Program-made: the position numbers and the translations under genes
Notes under the pieces: model-generated
What the model saw: the letters and a program-made list of their open reading frames with translations, nothing else
Told to the model about the DNA's origin: nothing
Database searches by the model: none
Shown: piece after piece, positions 55,210-64,000 of the stretch
How the letters are laid out: each line of letters starts with the position of its first letter
Numbering within the stretch: position 1 is the first letter of the stretch
NCBI GenBank assembly: GCA_018402585.1
Contig: JAGYIO010000007.1
Coordinates: 1-64,000 of the forward strand
Length of the DNA stretch: 64,000 bases
Direction of reading: 5' to 3'
Origin: Chthoniobacterales bacterium
GTDB lineage: Bacteria; Verrucomicrobiota; Verrucomicrobiia; Chthoniobacterales; JACTMZ01

Positions 55210-55700
55210 CCGCGCCCAAGGCGACTTGCGGCCGAGCTTGAGATTGGCTGGCCGGCACTTCAGCCCTGGACGCCGCCTTGGCTGGGATGCAAAAGGGCGA
55301 TCTTTCCTTCCCCACTATGGCCAACCCCTCATGGTCAACGAGGTAGACTTTGCCCCTCTCGACCACCTGGAACTTTTTGCCGAGTGGGAAGCGCGACCAA
55401 TCCGCCGCCGCACTATGGAGCTGGCCAGACCATAAACGGCCAACCATCGCCCTGCGCTGGCCCCCAAGGACCATTGGATTCCGCTCGGTTGGAGTCGGCC
55501 GTGGCAGGGACCGCCATCGTCTTCTTTTTCGCAGGAACGGTCACCTTGCCGGAGGTCGCACCACCGCAACAAAGCCCACTAAAGGCCATCACCACGGCGA
55601 GACCAGAGCAGGGGGAAAATAACGATGGTTTTTTATGGGCATCGAGGACAAGGCGAAGAAAAAGCGATCTTTCTCTCCGCTGCCGCCCGGCCAAAGATAG
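55210..55700 (-). pseudogene. Decayed 3D (Asp-Asp-Asp) domain secreted protein
   Basis: On the minus strand, one frame (from about 55694) gives a lipobox-like leader region (AVVMAFSGLCCGG) and then ATADSNRAESNGPWG. A second frame continues with SAAADWSRFPLGKKFQVV and YLVDHEGLAIVGKE, the core of 3D-domain (RlpA/MltA-like barrel) proteins. A third frame holds a possible LLHPSQGG remnant of the end. At least two frameshifts and a stop are needed to join them, so the gene is judged inactive. The rest of the 560-bp gap between the LMF gene and ribE shows nothing else. Confidence 0.5.
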
Positions 55701-55768
55701 GCCAAGTATTCCTTGTTTTTCAGAGCTGGCCTTCCCTTTTCGGGGCCACTCTGCAATTCTTTATCACT

Positions 55769-56374
55769 ATGTTTACTGGTCTGGTGCGCGAAGTTGGCGA
55801 GGTCGTTTGGCTGCGCCGTTCAAATCGAACCGTGCAACTGCTCGTCAAGGGCCCCCGCACGGCTACCCGGGTGCGCATCGGGGAGAGTGTCGCGGTCAAT
55901 GGTTGCTGCCTCACGGTTACCGCCCAGCGCGAGGGCCAGTTCATGTTTGATCTGCTCGCGGAAAGCCTCGACCGGACCAACCTCGGCCGCCTCAAACCCG
56001 GTAGCCCCGTAAATTTGGAACGCGCCTTGCGCGTCGACGGACGGCTGGGTGGGCATTTTGTGCAGGGTCATATTGACTGCGCCGCGGAGATCCTCACCCT
56101 GGAAGAAAAGGGCCCCGATCTGCGCATCGATCTCGGCCTCCCCGCGGAATTTGCCCGCTACGTGGCCTTTAAAGGGTCCATCGCGATCAACGGGGTCAGT
56201 CTCACCGTGGCGGTAGCCAATGCCAGGGACTTCTCCGTCTGGGTGATTCCTCACACCCTAGAGCAGACCAACCTTGGCGACCTCAAAGCCGGGGATTTGG
56301 TCAACCTTGAATTCGACATCCTCGCCAAATACGTGGAGCGACTCGCGGCGACTCGGCAGGAATCTGAGCCGTGA
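55769..56374 (+). CDS. ribE: Riboflavin synthase, alpha subunit
   Basis: 201 residues. Dismutates two 6,7-dimethyl-8-ribityllumazine molecules to riboflavin. Two homologous halves: MFTGLVREVGEV at the start with GESVAVNGCCLTVT, and VQGHIDCAAEI with GSIAINGVSLTVAV. The MFTGL start fixes the ATG at 55769. It is not in a rib operon here and no FMN riboswitch was recognised upstream. Its stop lies at the edge of repeat copy 2. Confidence 0.95.
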   Translation: MFTGLVREVGEVVWLRRSNRTVQLLVKGPRTATRVRIGESVAVNGCCLTVTAQREGQFMFDLLAESLDRTNLGRLKPGSPVNLERALRVDGRLGGHFVQGHIDCAAEILTLEEKGPDLRIDLGLPAEFARYVAFKGSIAINGVSLTVAVANARDFSVWVIPHTLEQTNLGDLKAGDLVNLEFDILAKYVERLAATRQESEP

Positions 56375-56586
56375 CCAGGCAAAACATTCTGCCATTTCTG
56401 GCACGGCAACAGAGTCGCGTCTGGGCGAGAGTTGACTAACTATTTGGTGAGCGAGTTGGCACGTGGCCAAGGGGGCACGGGCGTCCCGCCCGTCACGACC
56501 CGACAACACGGCCGGGACGGCCGTGCCCCCTGGACAAACCGAGCCAAGCCGCGCTTTTATTGCGTCTTCAACGGCATGAAGACGGC
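56368..56586 (-). repeat. 219-bp dispersed repeat, copy 2
   Basis: Inverted copy of 27932-28150, same length, with only scattered substitutions. It occupies the gap between the convergent ribE and OB-fold genes; its two ends touch both stop codons (TGA of ribE, TAA of the OB-fold gene). As in copy 1, the left end follows a CTNAG-like sequence containing the upstream stop codon. The strong twin hairpins could end transcription from both sides. No clear target-site duplication was seen. Confidence 0.85.
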
Positions 56587-57009
56587 TTAGGGCTCCGGTT
56601 CTGAAACCACTTCAATCTGGTCGGCAGTCAGGATCTTGATTTGCATCTGGCGATCCTGGTATTTTTCCAACTTCCCGCGCACCCTTACCTGCTGCTGGGC
56701 GTATTGGTCGAAACCCTCGGGAAAATTGTCGTAGGCCGCCCGGAAGATCAAAGCGACGAAACCACTGCGGCGATCGCCGAAATTGAGGAAGGTGATCCCG
56801 TCATTCGGGCCGGTACCGATACTCTTTACCACCCCTTCGATCATCACCTCATTGCCCACTTGGGCCTCCAGCGCAGCCCGATCCTCCGATTGGAGCACGG
56901 GAACTTCCGCCCCCGCGGCTTGCGGCGCGCTTCCTTCTGCACCTTCCTCTGCGCGGACTGCCCCCGCTAGCAATAAGGCGAGGAGGCAGAATCGACCGAG
57001 TGGCTCCAT
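56587..57009 (-). CDS. Exported small OB-fold-like protein
   Basis: 140 residues with a signal peptide (about 1-20) and an Ala/Glu-rich linker. The conserved part from about residue 50 (VGNEVMIEGVVKSIGTG, ITFLNFGDRRSGFVALIF, VRVRGKLEKYQDRQMQIKI) has the strand pattern of a nucleic-acid-binding-type OB fold, as in exported bOB/YdeI-like proteins. The ligand is unknown. The stop codon abuts the 219-bp repeat. Genes on either side are unrelated. Confidence 0.7.
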   Translation of the reverse strand: MEPLGRFCLLALLLAGAVRAEEGAEGSAPQAAGAEVPVLQSEDRAALEAQVGNEVMIEGVVKSIGTGPNDGITFLNFGDRRSGFVALIFRAAYDNFPEGFDQYAQQQVRVRGKLEKYQDRQMQIKILTADQIEVVSEPEP

Positions 57010-57093
57010 GCCACTTCTTCTACAAGTCCGACCGCGCTTCCGGCAAGAACCAAGTCAACCCGCGACCGCGCAGAGGGGCCGGTCACCAGGCGC

Positions 57094-58548
57094 TCAAGCC
57101 TGCTCAACCAGCCGTCCCTCCGCTGCGCTCCGCAGTTTGGGGTGCCGGCCGGCCAGATGCCAGCCGAACAGCTTCATGACCAGCAGGTGGATCGGTGCCT
57201 GCGTGAGGCGATAAAACCACCAAGGTAAAGCAGGACTGTAATTAAAAATGGCGGCTAGCACACTCCGCCGGTCCGGACTCTCCCGGAACTCAAGCCGGGC
57301 CGGGGCGCGGCCAGCAGGAACATCGTCCGCCCGGACCAGCGATCCGCCGGTGATGTAGAAGAGCGGACGGTCGGCCGACGAACGGTTGCTCGAATAGCTC
57401 AACTCGAGCAACGGACGGCGGAGCCCCGAGACACGAAAGGCCAAGTTAAGTTGATCGTCGACGGTTACGCGCAGAACCCGCCGGAAGAGCGACGGCAGCC
57501 AACTGGCATACTCGCGTGCCACCCACGTGGCATCGCAGCCCGGCGGAAGCGGCAGACGTTGGATCGAACATACGTAGCGACCTTCCTGGCTGTGCACGTG
57601 GCGCCGGGCCAGATGCTGGTCGATTTCGGGAGCAGGCGCCTGCACACCCGGCAGCGCCTCTTCCAAAGCCTGGTCAAAAGATTGCGGCTTGATCCCCGCC
57701 CTCTCCTGCAGAGTCGGGGCATGCGCCACCATGGCATGACGCAAACTTTCGACCAGCGGGGCAATCAGCTCGCGGTGTCCTCCGGTCATCAACCGCACCC
57801 CGAGCACACCCAGCCAACTCGGAATAAAAGGCACCGCGATGATCAGCCGCTTTTTGCCCAGACGCGCGGCGGTGCGCCGCATGAGATCGAGGTAGGTCAT
57901 GACCTCCGCCCCGCCGAGGTCAAAAGCACAGCCATACATTTCCTCGCGGCCCACGCAAAAACGGAGCAACTTGACCACATCGCGCAAACCCACCGGTTGG
58001 GTCATCGACCGCGTCCAGTGCGGACAGAGCAGAACCGGCGAGCGCTCGACCAATCGAGCCACGATGCGGAAGGACGACCCCTGCGGACCGACGATCAACC
58101 CGGCGCGCAAACTGGTGACCGGCACCCCGCGGGCCGCCAGCACGCGCTCCACCTCGAGCCGGCTGGCCAAGTGGCGCGACAACTCAGTGTCGTCCGGAAT
58201 AATGCCCCCCAGATAAAGGATTTGCTTCACCCCGGCCCGCGCGGCCGAGCGGGCAAAGTTGTCGGCCAGAATGAAATCCATATCCTCAAACCGGGCCTGA
58301 GTCAGTCGCGCGGGCAGCATCGAATGAACGAGATAGACCGCATAATCCGCACCCTCGAGGGCACGCTCCGTCTGCAGCATGGAGAAGAGGTCGCACTGCC
58401 GCCATCTTACGCCCGGCAACTCCGCAGCCGGTGAGCGCCGCAAGGCAATGACCTTAAAGTCCGCCGCCAGCACCGGAAGCAATGACCTCCCGACAAAGCC
58501 GGAAGCACCGGCTACAGCCACGACCGGACGCTGTGACTCGATGGTCAT
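57094..58548 (-). CDS. NAD(P)-binding epimerase-like protein with extra C-terminal domain
   Basis: 484 residues. Rossmann domain with VAVAGASGFVGRSLLPVLA (GxxGxxG), the atypical SDR pattern of YbjT-like proteins (DYAVYLVHSM, QILYLGGI, SLRAGLIVGPQGSSFRIVARLV). Residues about 320-470 form a further domain resembling DUF2867 (ARREYASWLPSLFRRVLRV-type region, WWFYRLTQAPIHLLVMK). The substrate is unknown; such proteins are often linked to membrane or quinone-related steps. The ATG at 58548 is preferred over 58563. Confidence 0.8.
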   Translation of the reverse strand: MTIESQRPVVAVAGASGFVGRSLLPVLAADFKVIALRRSPAAELPGVRWRQCDLFSMLQTERALEGADYAVYLVHSMLPARLTQARFEDMDFILADNFARSAARAGVKQILYLGGIIPDDTELSRHLASRLEVERVLAARGVPVTSLRAGLIVGPQGSSFRIVARLVERSPVLLCPHWTRSMTQPVGLRDVVKLLRFCVGREEMYGCAFDLGGAEVMTYLDLMRRTAARLGKKRLIIAVPFIPSWLGVLGVRLMTGGHRELIAPLVESLRHAMVAHAPTLQERAGIKPQSFDQALEEALPGVQAPAPEIDQHLARRHVHSQEGRYVCSIQRLPLPPGCDATWVAREYASWLPSLFRRVLRVTVDDQLNLAFRVSGLRRPLLELSYSSNRSSADRPLFYITGGSLVRADDVPAGRAPARLEFRESPDRRSVLAAIFNYSPALPWWFYRLTQAPIHLLVMKLFGWHLAGRHPKLRSAAEGRLVEQA

Positions 58549-58591
58549 ATCGCCATGAAACACGCCCGGGCGGCGGGGGCAAGCACTCCGG

Positions 58592-59014
58592 TCAACCCGC
58601 TTGCTTCTTTAGCAAGTCGCGGATCTCGGTCAGCACTTTTTCCTCGGACGACGGCTCCGGCGCGGCCGCCGGCCCGTCGGCCTCCTTTTGCTTCAGCACG
58701 TTGATGCCTTTGACGAGCAGAAAAATGGCCCACGCGATGATCACGAACTGGATGGCGACCGTAATAAAGTTTCCGTAATTCAAGGTCGGTGCACCGGCGG
58801 CCTGGGCCAGGGCCAAAGTCCCGTAAGCTTTTCCGTCGAGGCTCAGATAGAGTTGGCTGAAATCCGCGCTGCCGAGGATCAGCCCGATCGGGGGCATGAT
58901 GATGTCGTCAACCAGCGAGGAAACAATTTTCCCAAAAGCCGCGCCGATCACCACGCCAACGGCGAGGTCAATGGCATTGCCCTTGGCGATGAAGGTTTTG
59001 AATTCGTTCAACAT
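58592..59014 (-). CDS. mscL: Large-conductance mechanosensitive channel
   Basis: 140 residues. Start [41 protein letters not shown] is the conserved first helix; the second helix is [23 protein letters not shown], followed by an acidic/Ala linker and a short cytoplasmic helix ([15 protein letters not shown]). It opens under membrane tension to release solutes on osmotic downshift. Single gene, normal length. Confidence 0.96.
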   Translation of the reverse strand: MLNEFKTFIAKGNAIDLAVGVVIGAAFGKIVSSLVDDIIMPPIGLILGSADFSQLYLSLDGKAYGTLALAQAAGAPTLNYGNFITVAIQFVIIAWAIFLLVKGINVLKQKEADGPAAAPEPSSEEKVLTEIRDLLKKQAG

Positions 59015-59102
59015 AGGGATCTAGCAATGCCCGGCCTCCCTCTCAAGGACGAGCAAAAACGCTGTGGTTGACACGGATCGCGCCGCGGATTCCCCTTGCC
59101 GC

Positions 59103-59867
59103 ATGCGCCTTCTCTTCCTCCTGCTCGCCTCCGCTACGGCCACCGCAGCCGAACCCGCCCCGCTTCGGGTCGGCATGGAGCTGGCCTATCCACCCTTTGA
59201 AACCATCGGCCCGGACGGTCAACCGACCGGCATCTCGGTCGAATTGGCCCGGGGACTCGCGGACCGTCTCGGACGACCACTCGTGATTGAAAACATCTCC
59301 TTTCCCGGACTCATCCCTTCACTCAAATCCGGCAAGATTGACCTGATTATTTCCTCGATGACCGCGACGCCCGAGCGGGCCAAAGCCGTCGCTTTTTCCG
59401 AACCCTATTTGAGCGCAGGACTCACAATGCTCGTGCCCGCCGCGAGCACCGCGCGTGGGCTCGGTGACCTCGACCAACCCGACCGCACCATCGTGGTCCG
59501 CCAAGGCACCACGGGAGAGGCCTTTGCCCGGGCGCAGGTGCGAAAGGCACGCCTCGTCACCCTGGAGAAAGAAAGCGCCTGCGTTCTCGAAGTCACACAA
59601 GGCAAAGCGGACGCCTTCATCTACGACCAGATGTCGGTTTACCAGAATGCCAAGCGCAACCCGGAAACCACCCGGGCCATGCTCAATCCGCTGCAGAAGG
59701 AGTCATGGGCCGTGGCCTTGCGCCAAGGCGACGGGGAACTGCGCGCCCAAGTTAACGCTTTCCTCAGAGACTTTCGCGCGAGCGGCGGATTTGACCGGTT
59801 GGCCGAAAAATACCTGACCGAGGAAAAGTCGGCTTTTGCTGAACAGGGTATTCCCTTTTTCTTCTAG
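59103..59867 (+). CDS. Amino-acid-type ABC transporter solute-binding protein
   Basis: 254 residues with a signal peptide (MRLLFLLLASATATAAEP). Family 3 solute-binding signatures: LRVGMELAYPPFETIGPDGQPTG, GISVELARGLADRLGR, LIISSMTATPERAKAVAFSEPYL and ALRQGDGELRAQVNAFL. It would bind a polar amino acid in the periplasm. No permease or ATPase gene is near, so it is an orphan or is served by a transporter elsewhere. The ATG at 59103 starts the signal peptide; an upstream in-frame codon at 59064 adds only a hydrophilic lead. Confidence 0.85.
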   Translation: MRLLFLLLASATATAAEPAPLRVGMELAYPPFETIGPDGQPTGISVELARGLADRLGRPLVIENISFPGLIPSLKSGKIDLIISSMTATPERAKAVAFSEPYLSAGLTMLVPAASTARGLGDLDQPDRTIVVRQGTTGEAFARAQVRKARLVTLEKESACVLEVTQGKADAFIYDQMSVYQNAKRNPETTRAMLNPLQKESWAVALRQGDGELRAQVNAFLRDFRASGGFDRLAEKYLTEEKSAFAEQGIPFFF

Positions 59868-59884
59868 TTGCCGCTGGGGAAGAT

Positions 59885-61717
59885 TCAATTTTCGCGCACA
59901 AAAATCGCCGCTTCCCGTGGCGGCAAAATGACTTCGCTCAAGTCTTTCCCCTGCGCGGCAAACTCAAGACCGGTCCAACCATCACGCCAGTCGCCGCTGA
60001 GGGCCAGCTCTGCGACTTGCTCCTCGTCCGAATTATTCAGCACCACGACAATTTCCTCCTGGCCCAATTTCCGGCGGAACCCGTACAGCTGGCGCACGTC
60101 ATCCACGATTACGGTTGCAAAAGACCCCCTGCGCAGCGCGGGCAACGCATTGCGCAGTGCGATGAGCTTTTTGTAATGATCAAAAAGTTCTTGGTTCACC
60201 CCCACCTTGTCGGGCACGGTTTTTCTCGACCCGTCCGGCAAAATGACTTCGTCCTCATAGACCAGGTCGGACCAAACCATCGGCTTGCGGCAATCCGGAT
60301 CGTTCGCGCCCCACATCCCCACCTCATCGCCATAGTAAATCATCGGTGCCCCCACGTAGGTCATCTGCAACACGGCGAAGAGTTTCTGTGCGGATAGCTC
60401 CCGCGCGGTCGGCTTGCGCGGGTTGTATTCACCGTTCTCCACCTTGGAAAAATCGAAGTAGGCCCGCCAATTACTGGCATGCTTTTGGTCCCGGTTCACG
60501 ATGTGCGACCCGATCCGGTCCGTATCGTGGCTGCCGAAAAGATTCTGCTGCACCTCGGCCACGCCGGCCGGAAACGCTTCGCGCAGCTCCTGCAAACGAC
60601 GGTCAAATTCACTCGTCCTAATCCGGGACTTTTCGTCGGCAAAATAGTCGGAGCAGGCAAAGGCGAAGTTGTAGTTCATCACCGCGTCGAATTCGTCGCC
60701 CTGCAGGTAAGGCTTGAGTTGCGGCACCGGATCGATCAGTTCGGCCGTAATGTAAGCCTCGGGATTTATCCCCTTGACCACCTTGCGCCACTTTTTCCAG
60801 AAGGGGTGGGCCACGCAAAAAGCCACGTCGAGCCGCCACCCATCGATGCCGTCGGATGGATCACCATCCCCGTCCGGATCCATCCAGCGCCGGGTCGCGG
60901 CGAAAATGTAATCCCGGGGTCCCGCCACGATCCCCTCCTCGTCCTCACGGAACTCCGGCAGCGTCTTGTGCCCGAACCATCCTGCATAGTCGAAACTTGT
61001 CCCCTTCGCCGGATCACGCCACGACTTGACCGAAAACCAGTCGGCGTAGGGGGAATCCTTTTGCTTCGCGACCACGTCGAGAAAAGGCCAGCTGCGCTGG
61101 CCCATATGGTTGAAGACGCCGTCGAAAATCACCCGGATCCCGCGCGCATGGCATTGCTTGATCATGGCCAGGGCGAGCTTGTCCGCCGAAGTCCAGACCC
61201 ACGAAGAAGGGTCGTTCGGGTCTTCTCCGGCCATCAATCTGCGGTCGCCCTCCGGGTCAGGTCCGAAGTTGGGGTCAATGTGGTGGTAGCTGTTGCCGTC
61301 GTATTTGTGGGCCGAAGGTGAAGCAAAGACCGGATTGAGGTAAATCGCGTTGATCCCGAGATCCTGCAGGTAGTCGAGTCGGTCGATGATCCCTTGCAAG
61401 TCTCCCCCGTAACGCCGGCGCTGCAGCAAATCATGGAAGGGAATCGACGCTCCCGCTTCGTAGTCCTGACGTGCATACCAATCAGACGTCCAAGGGTGCA
61501 CCCGCCAGGGCAAATCTGGCGCGTCCGGAAAAGCCCCCGCAATGTCCGACTTGGCCGGATCGTTGGCGGCGTCCCCATTGCGGAAGCGCTCGGGGAAGAT
61601 CTGATACCAAACAGCATCCTTGGCCCAGGCAGGGACAAATTCCCCCGACCCGGCCTGCATCGAGGACAAAGACAATGCCGTAGCGCTCATGGCAAAAAGT
61701 GCCGCCCGCGCGGTCAT
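59885..61717 (-). CDS. Exported GH13 alpha-amylase family protein (neopullulanase/cyclomaltodextrinase-like)
   Basis: 610 residues with an N-terminal signal-like segment (MTARAALFAMSATALSLSSMQA). Barrel motifs: WYQIFPERFRNGD, GINAIYLNPVFASPSAHKYD, RVIFDGVFNHMG, DGWRLDVAF (nucleophile Asp), YITAELIDP (acid/base Glu) and FGSHDTDRIGSH (transition-state Asp), then GAPMIYYGDEVGMWG. A calcium-like DPDGDGDPSDG insertion precedes the nucleophile. It degrades maltodextrins, pullulan or cyclodextrins in the periplasm. Its ATG overlaps the transketolase stop by 4 bp, so the two are co-translated. Confidence 0.88.
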   Translation of the reverse strand: MTARAALFAMSATALSLSSMQAGSGEFVPAWAKDAVWYQIFPERFRNGDAANDPAKSDIAGAFPDAPDLPWRVHPWTSDWYARQDYEAGASIPFHDLLQRRRYGGDLQGIIDRLDYLQDLGINAIYLNPVFASPSAHKYDGNSYHHIDPNFGPDPEGDRRLMAGEDPNDPSSWVWTSADKLALAMIKQCHARGIRVIFDGVFNHMGQRSWPFLDVVAKQKDSPYADWFSVKSWRDPAKGTSFDYAGWFGHKTLPEFREDEEGIVAGPRDYIFAATRRWMDPDGDGDPSDGIDGWRLDVAFCVAHPFWKKWRKVVKGINPEAYITAELIDPVPQLKPYLQGDEFDAVMNYNFAFACSDYFADEKSRIRTSEFDRRLQELREAFPAGVAEVQQNLFGSHDTDRIGSHIVNRDQKHASNWRAYFDFSKVENGEYNPRKPTARELSAQKLFAVLQMTYVGAPMIYYGDEVGMWGANDPDCRKPMVWSDLVYEDEVILPDGSRKTVPDKVGVNQELFDHYKKLIALRNALPALRRGSFATVIVDDVRQLYGFRRKLGQEEIVVVLNNSDEEQVAELALSGDWRDGWTGLEFAAQGKDLSEVILPPREAAIFVREN

Positions 61718-63708
61718 GGCCTGGCCAGCAACGTCCGACCGGCCTGCAGGAGGGCGTCAACGCTGATTCCGAGGGCCTTCATCACGGTTGTCCCAGGCCC
61801 ACTGAGGCCGAAACGGTCGATACCAATGACCACGCCCCTACGCCCGACATAGCGATACCAGGGCTGGGAAACACCCGCTTCGATCGAGACACGGCGCAGA
61901 CAATCCGGGGGGAGCACGAAGTCGCGGTATTCCTCGGTCTGGCGTTCGAAACGTTCGAAGCAAGGGAGCGAGACCACCCGCACCGAGGAGCCGAGCTTTT
62001 CCGCCGCCTCCATGGCCAGTTGCAATTCGCTCCCCGTCGCCAAAAAAATGAGCTCAAGCGGTGATGACTCGCAACGGGCAATGTAAGCACCGCGTAACGT
62101 CCCCTCCCGGGCTGCCAACTCCGGGATTTGGCGCAGAGTCGGCAGGGCCTGGCGCGACAAGGCGAGCAAGGTCGGGCCGTCTTTGCGGTCGAAAGCGGCC
62201 GCGAAGGCGCCTGCCGTCTCGGCCGGGTCTGCCGGTCGGATAACGTCAAGATTTGGGATGGCCCGCAGAGCGGCCAAGGTTTCAACCGGCTGATGGGTCG
62301 GTCCGTCCTCACCCACCCCGACCGAGTCATGGGTAAAAATGTAAACCACCGGGAGATGCGAAAGGGCCGCGAGCCGGATCGCGCCGCGAGCGTAGTCGCT
62401 AAAGACCAGAAAAGTCGCGCCGCTGGCCTGAAAGATCCCATCGTAAGCAATACCGTTGAGCAAGCCCGCCATGCCATGCTCGCGGATCCCGAAGCGGATA
62501 TTGCGACCGGAATGGTTCCGCGCGTCAAAATCCCCCCCGTCCTGGATGTAGTTCAGCGTGGACCCGTGCAAATCTGCACTGCCACTGACGAGAAGTGGCA
62601 TGGCCTGGGCCACATACTGGAGGATATCGCTCCCCGCCTTGCGCGTCGCCACATCCGGAGCGCCGGCCGGATAGTCCGGGATGCACTCAAGCAGATCGGG
62701 GTAATTTTTGCTCAAAGCCGTCTCCAATTCGGCAGCTAAGTCCCCGTTTGCCTCGCGCCAGGCAGCGAAGCGAACGTGCCACTGGGCACAGGCTGCCTCA
62801 AGCTCGGCGGCATGCCGGGCAAAGAATTCCTGCACTGCAGGTGCCACGAAAAATTTCTCCTCGGGCAGGCCGAGCGCTTTGCGCGCCTCCTCGGCAAATT
62901 TTACCCCGGCCTCACCGTGCGCTTTGCTTGTGCCCGCCACCTCGGGAATACCTTTGCCGATCAGCGTCTTGGCCACGATCAGCTGCGGGGCACCCGTAGC
63001 CGACTTGGCTCTGTCGTAAACTTGAAGAAACTCCTCCATGTTTTGCCCGTCAACCTCTTGCACGGACCAACCATAAGCTTTGAAGCGCCCCATCGTGTCC
63101 TCGCTCTGGGTGAAAAGGGCCATAGCGTCGAGAGTCACGTTGTTGGAGTCATAAATAAGGATCAGGTTGTCCAATTGCAGGTGGCCAGCCAGCGCGCAGG
63201 CCTCGCTCGCCACCCCTTCCTGCAGACACCCGTCCCCGGCCAGGCAGACGATCCGGTGGTCGAAAATACGATGCTCGGCCGTGTTGAAGCGCCCTGCGGA
63301 CATTTTGCCCGAGACGGCCAAGCCGACTGCATTGGCCACTCCTTGCCCCAGCGGACCGGTGGTACATTCGACGCCCGGGGTCTGACCAAACTCGGGATGC
63401 CCCGGAGTGATGCTGCCCAATTGACGAAACTTTTTAATCTGCGCGAGCGGCAGATCGTAGCCCGAGAGGTGGAGCCACGCGTAAAGGAAAAGACTGCCGT
63501 GACCGGCGGAGAGGACAAAACGATCGCGATTGAGCCAGCGAGGTTCTTTCGGATTGTAACGCAGGGCGGAACCGAAAAGAACGGCGCCCAGATCGGCGCA
63601 ACCCAAAGGCAAGCCAAGGTGGCCGGATTTGCAGGCGGCGACGGCGTCGATCGCGATGCCCCGCGCGTCGCGCGCGGCCAGGGTGAGAATGTCGTGGGGA
63701 AAGCTCAT
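61714..63708 (-). CDS. tkt: Transketolase
   Basis: 664 residues. TPP enzyme moving two-carbon units in the pentose phosphate pathway. ACKSGHLGLPLGCADLG, TGPLGQGVANAVGLA, CLAGDGCLQEGVASEA (GDG TPP motif), the pyrimidine-domain FGIREHGMAGLLNGIA and DSVGVGEDGPTHQPVETLAALR, and the C-terminal ATGSELQLAMEAAEKL are all present. The ATG at 63708 has a purine-rich AAGGGGG about 5 nt upstream, supporting it over 63798. Divergent from thrB. Confidence 0.95.
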   Translation of the reverse strand: MSFPHDILTLAARDARGIAIDAVAACKSGHLGLPLGCADLGAVLFGSALRYNPKEPRWLNRDRFVLSAGHGSLFLYAWLHLSGYDLPLAQIKKFRQLGSITPGHPEFGQTPGVECTTGPLGQGVANAVGLAVSGKMSAGRFNTAEHRIFDHRIVCLAGDGCLQEGVASEACALAGHLQLDNLILIYDSNNVTLDAMALFTQSEDTMGRFKAYGWSVQEVDGQNMEEFLQVYDRAKSATGAPQLIVAKTLIGKGIPEVAGTSKAHGEAGVKFAEEARKALGLPEEKFFVAPAVQEFFARHAAELEAACAQWHVRFAAWREANGDLAAELETALSKNYPDLLECIPDYPAGAPDVATRKAGSDILQYVAQAMPLLVSGSADLHGSTLNYIQDGGDFDARNHSGRNIRFGIREHGMAGLLNGIAYDGIFQASGATFLVFSDYARGAIRLAALSHLPVVYIFTHDSVGVGEDGPTHQPVETLAALRAIPNLDVIRPADPAETAGAFAAAFDRKDGPTLLALSRQALPTLRQIPELAAREGTLRGAYIARCESSPLELIFLATGSELQLAMEAAEKLGSSVRVVSLPCFERFERQTEEYRDFVLPPDCLRRVSIEAGVSQPWYRYVGRRGVVIGIDRFGLSGPGTTVMKALGISVDALLQAGRTLLARP

Positions 63709-63812
63709 AGCAACCCCCTTATTCGCCGGGAGCCAGGCCCTGCGGCAAGCAAACTCCTCCCTGCGGGGGAAATTGCCACGCGCCAGAGTTTCGGCCAAGC
63801 TGCCCCTGTTTT

Positions 63813-64000
63813 ATGAAAAAGGTCACCGTGCGCGTTCCTGCCACCAGTGCGAATCTCGGACCGGGGTTCGATTGCCTCGGTGTCGCGCTCGATCTCTACA
63901 GCCGGGTGTCTCTCGAGCGCGGTGGCGCGACCTTACCCGATTCCATGGTCGGCGCCGCCGCCGATCTATTTTTTGCCGAGGTCGGCCTCCCGGCTTTCGC
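63813..64000 (+). CDS. thrB: Homoserine kinase, 5' part only
   Basis: The first 62 residues are visible before the right edge. The start [20 protein letters not shown] and following [12 protein letters not shown] are the GHMP-kinase opening typical of ThrB. It phosphorylates homoserine for threonine synthesis. The rest of the protein, including the ATP-binding glycine-rich loop, lies outside the window, so another GHMP kinase is possible but less likely. Confidence 0.85.
   Translation, partial: MKKVTVRVPATSANLGPGFDCLGVALDLYSRVSLERGGATLPDSMVGAAADLFFAEVGLPAF

Noticed and set aside
55121..55474. Intact minus-strand gene in the LMF-ribE gap
   Set aside because: It contains only the central part of a 3D-domain protein; the N-terminal and C-terminal parts are in other frames, so it is treated as part of a pseudogene.

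Overview
The window is GC-rich, densely coded DNA from what is most likely a Verrucomicrobiota chromosome. The main evidence is a collinear pilus-like cluster at 23639-33218 matching the Akkermansia Amuc_1102-1101-1100-1099-1098 order. Supporting evidence is a Planctomycetes/Verrucomicrobia-style prepilin, multi-domain secretins with TPR-like N-termini, and generally weak Shine-Dalgarno sites. The outer-membrane genes (MlaA lipoprotein, secretins) indicate a diderm cell. The lineage within the phylum cannot be settled from sequence reading alone. No rRNA, tRNA, CRISPR array, phage or complete insertion sequence was seen; this is mostly core genome plus a few accessory islands.

Layout. 1-3459: metY (runs off the left edge), then a cobalamin-riboswitch-led pair (secreted protein and prepilin-like protein) and a small orphan gene. 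3623-7138 (minus): a complete, tightly overlapping phospholipid-transport operon mlaE-F-D-C-A. 7192-18314: bioA, pyruvate phosphate dikinase, an exported EEP-fold phosphatase/nuclease, citrate synthase, an M50 site-2 protease with CBS domains, an SLC13/RCK transporter and an HdeD-like membrane protein. 18404-23565: a class A PBP, trpD-aroD and a membrane sugar-phosphate transferase. 23639-33218: the pilus-like cluster with two tandem secretins. 33264-35930: coaE-rho-rnc. 35962-39192: carB. 39303-41927: a second Mla-like operon (E-F-D). 41928-43216: thyA-folA. 43311-48635: a WalJ-like hydrolase, small membrane proteins, a thioredoxin-like protein, a glycogen debranching enzyme and a Nudix hydrolase. 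48664-50717: FAD oxidoreductase plus type III polyketide synthase. 50714-53224: a second class A PBP whose transpeptidase SxxK motif is lost. 53330-55207: a DCC/lipase-maturation-factor fusion. 55210-64000: a decayed 3D-domain gene, ribE, an OB-fold protein, an NAD(P)-binding protein, mscL, an orphan solute-binding protein, an exported GH13 amylase, transketolase and the start of thrB.

How the parts fit. Several blocks serve the envelope: two lipid-transport systems, two bifunctional-type PBPs, the pilus/secretin complex, MscL and a glycan-initiating transferase. Central metabolism is represented by ppdK, gltA, tkt, carB, trpD, aroD, folA/thyA, ribE, bioA, coaE, metY and thrB. Alpha-glucan use is suggested by an exported amylase next to transketolase and by an intracellular debranching enzyme.

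Most notable are: (i) the duplicated secretin in the Amuc_1098-1102-like cluster; (ii) a 219-bp REP-doublet-like repeat present twice, one copy of which now forms the 5' end of the first secretin gene; (iii) a B12 riboswitch in front of a secreted protein and a prepilin; and (iv) the PBP with a degenerate transpeptidase active site.
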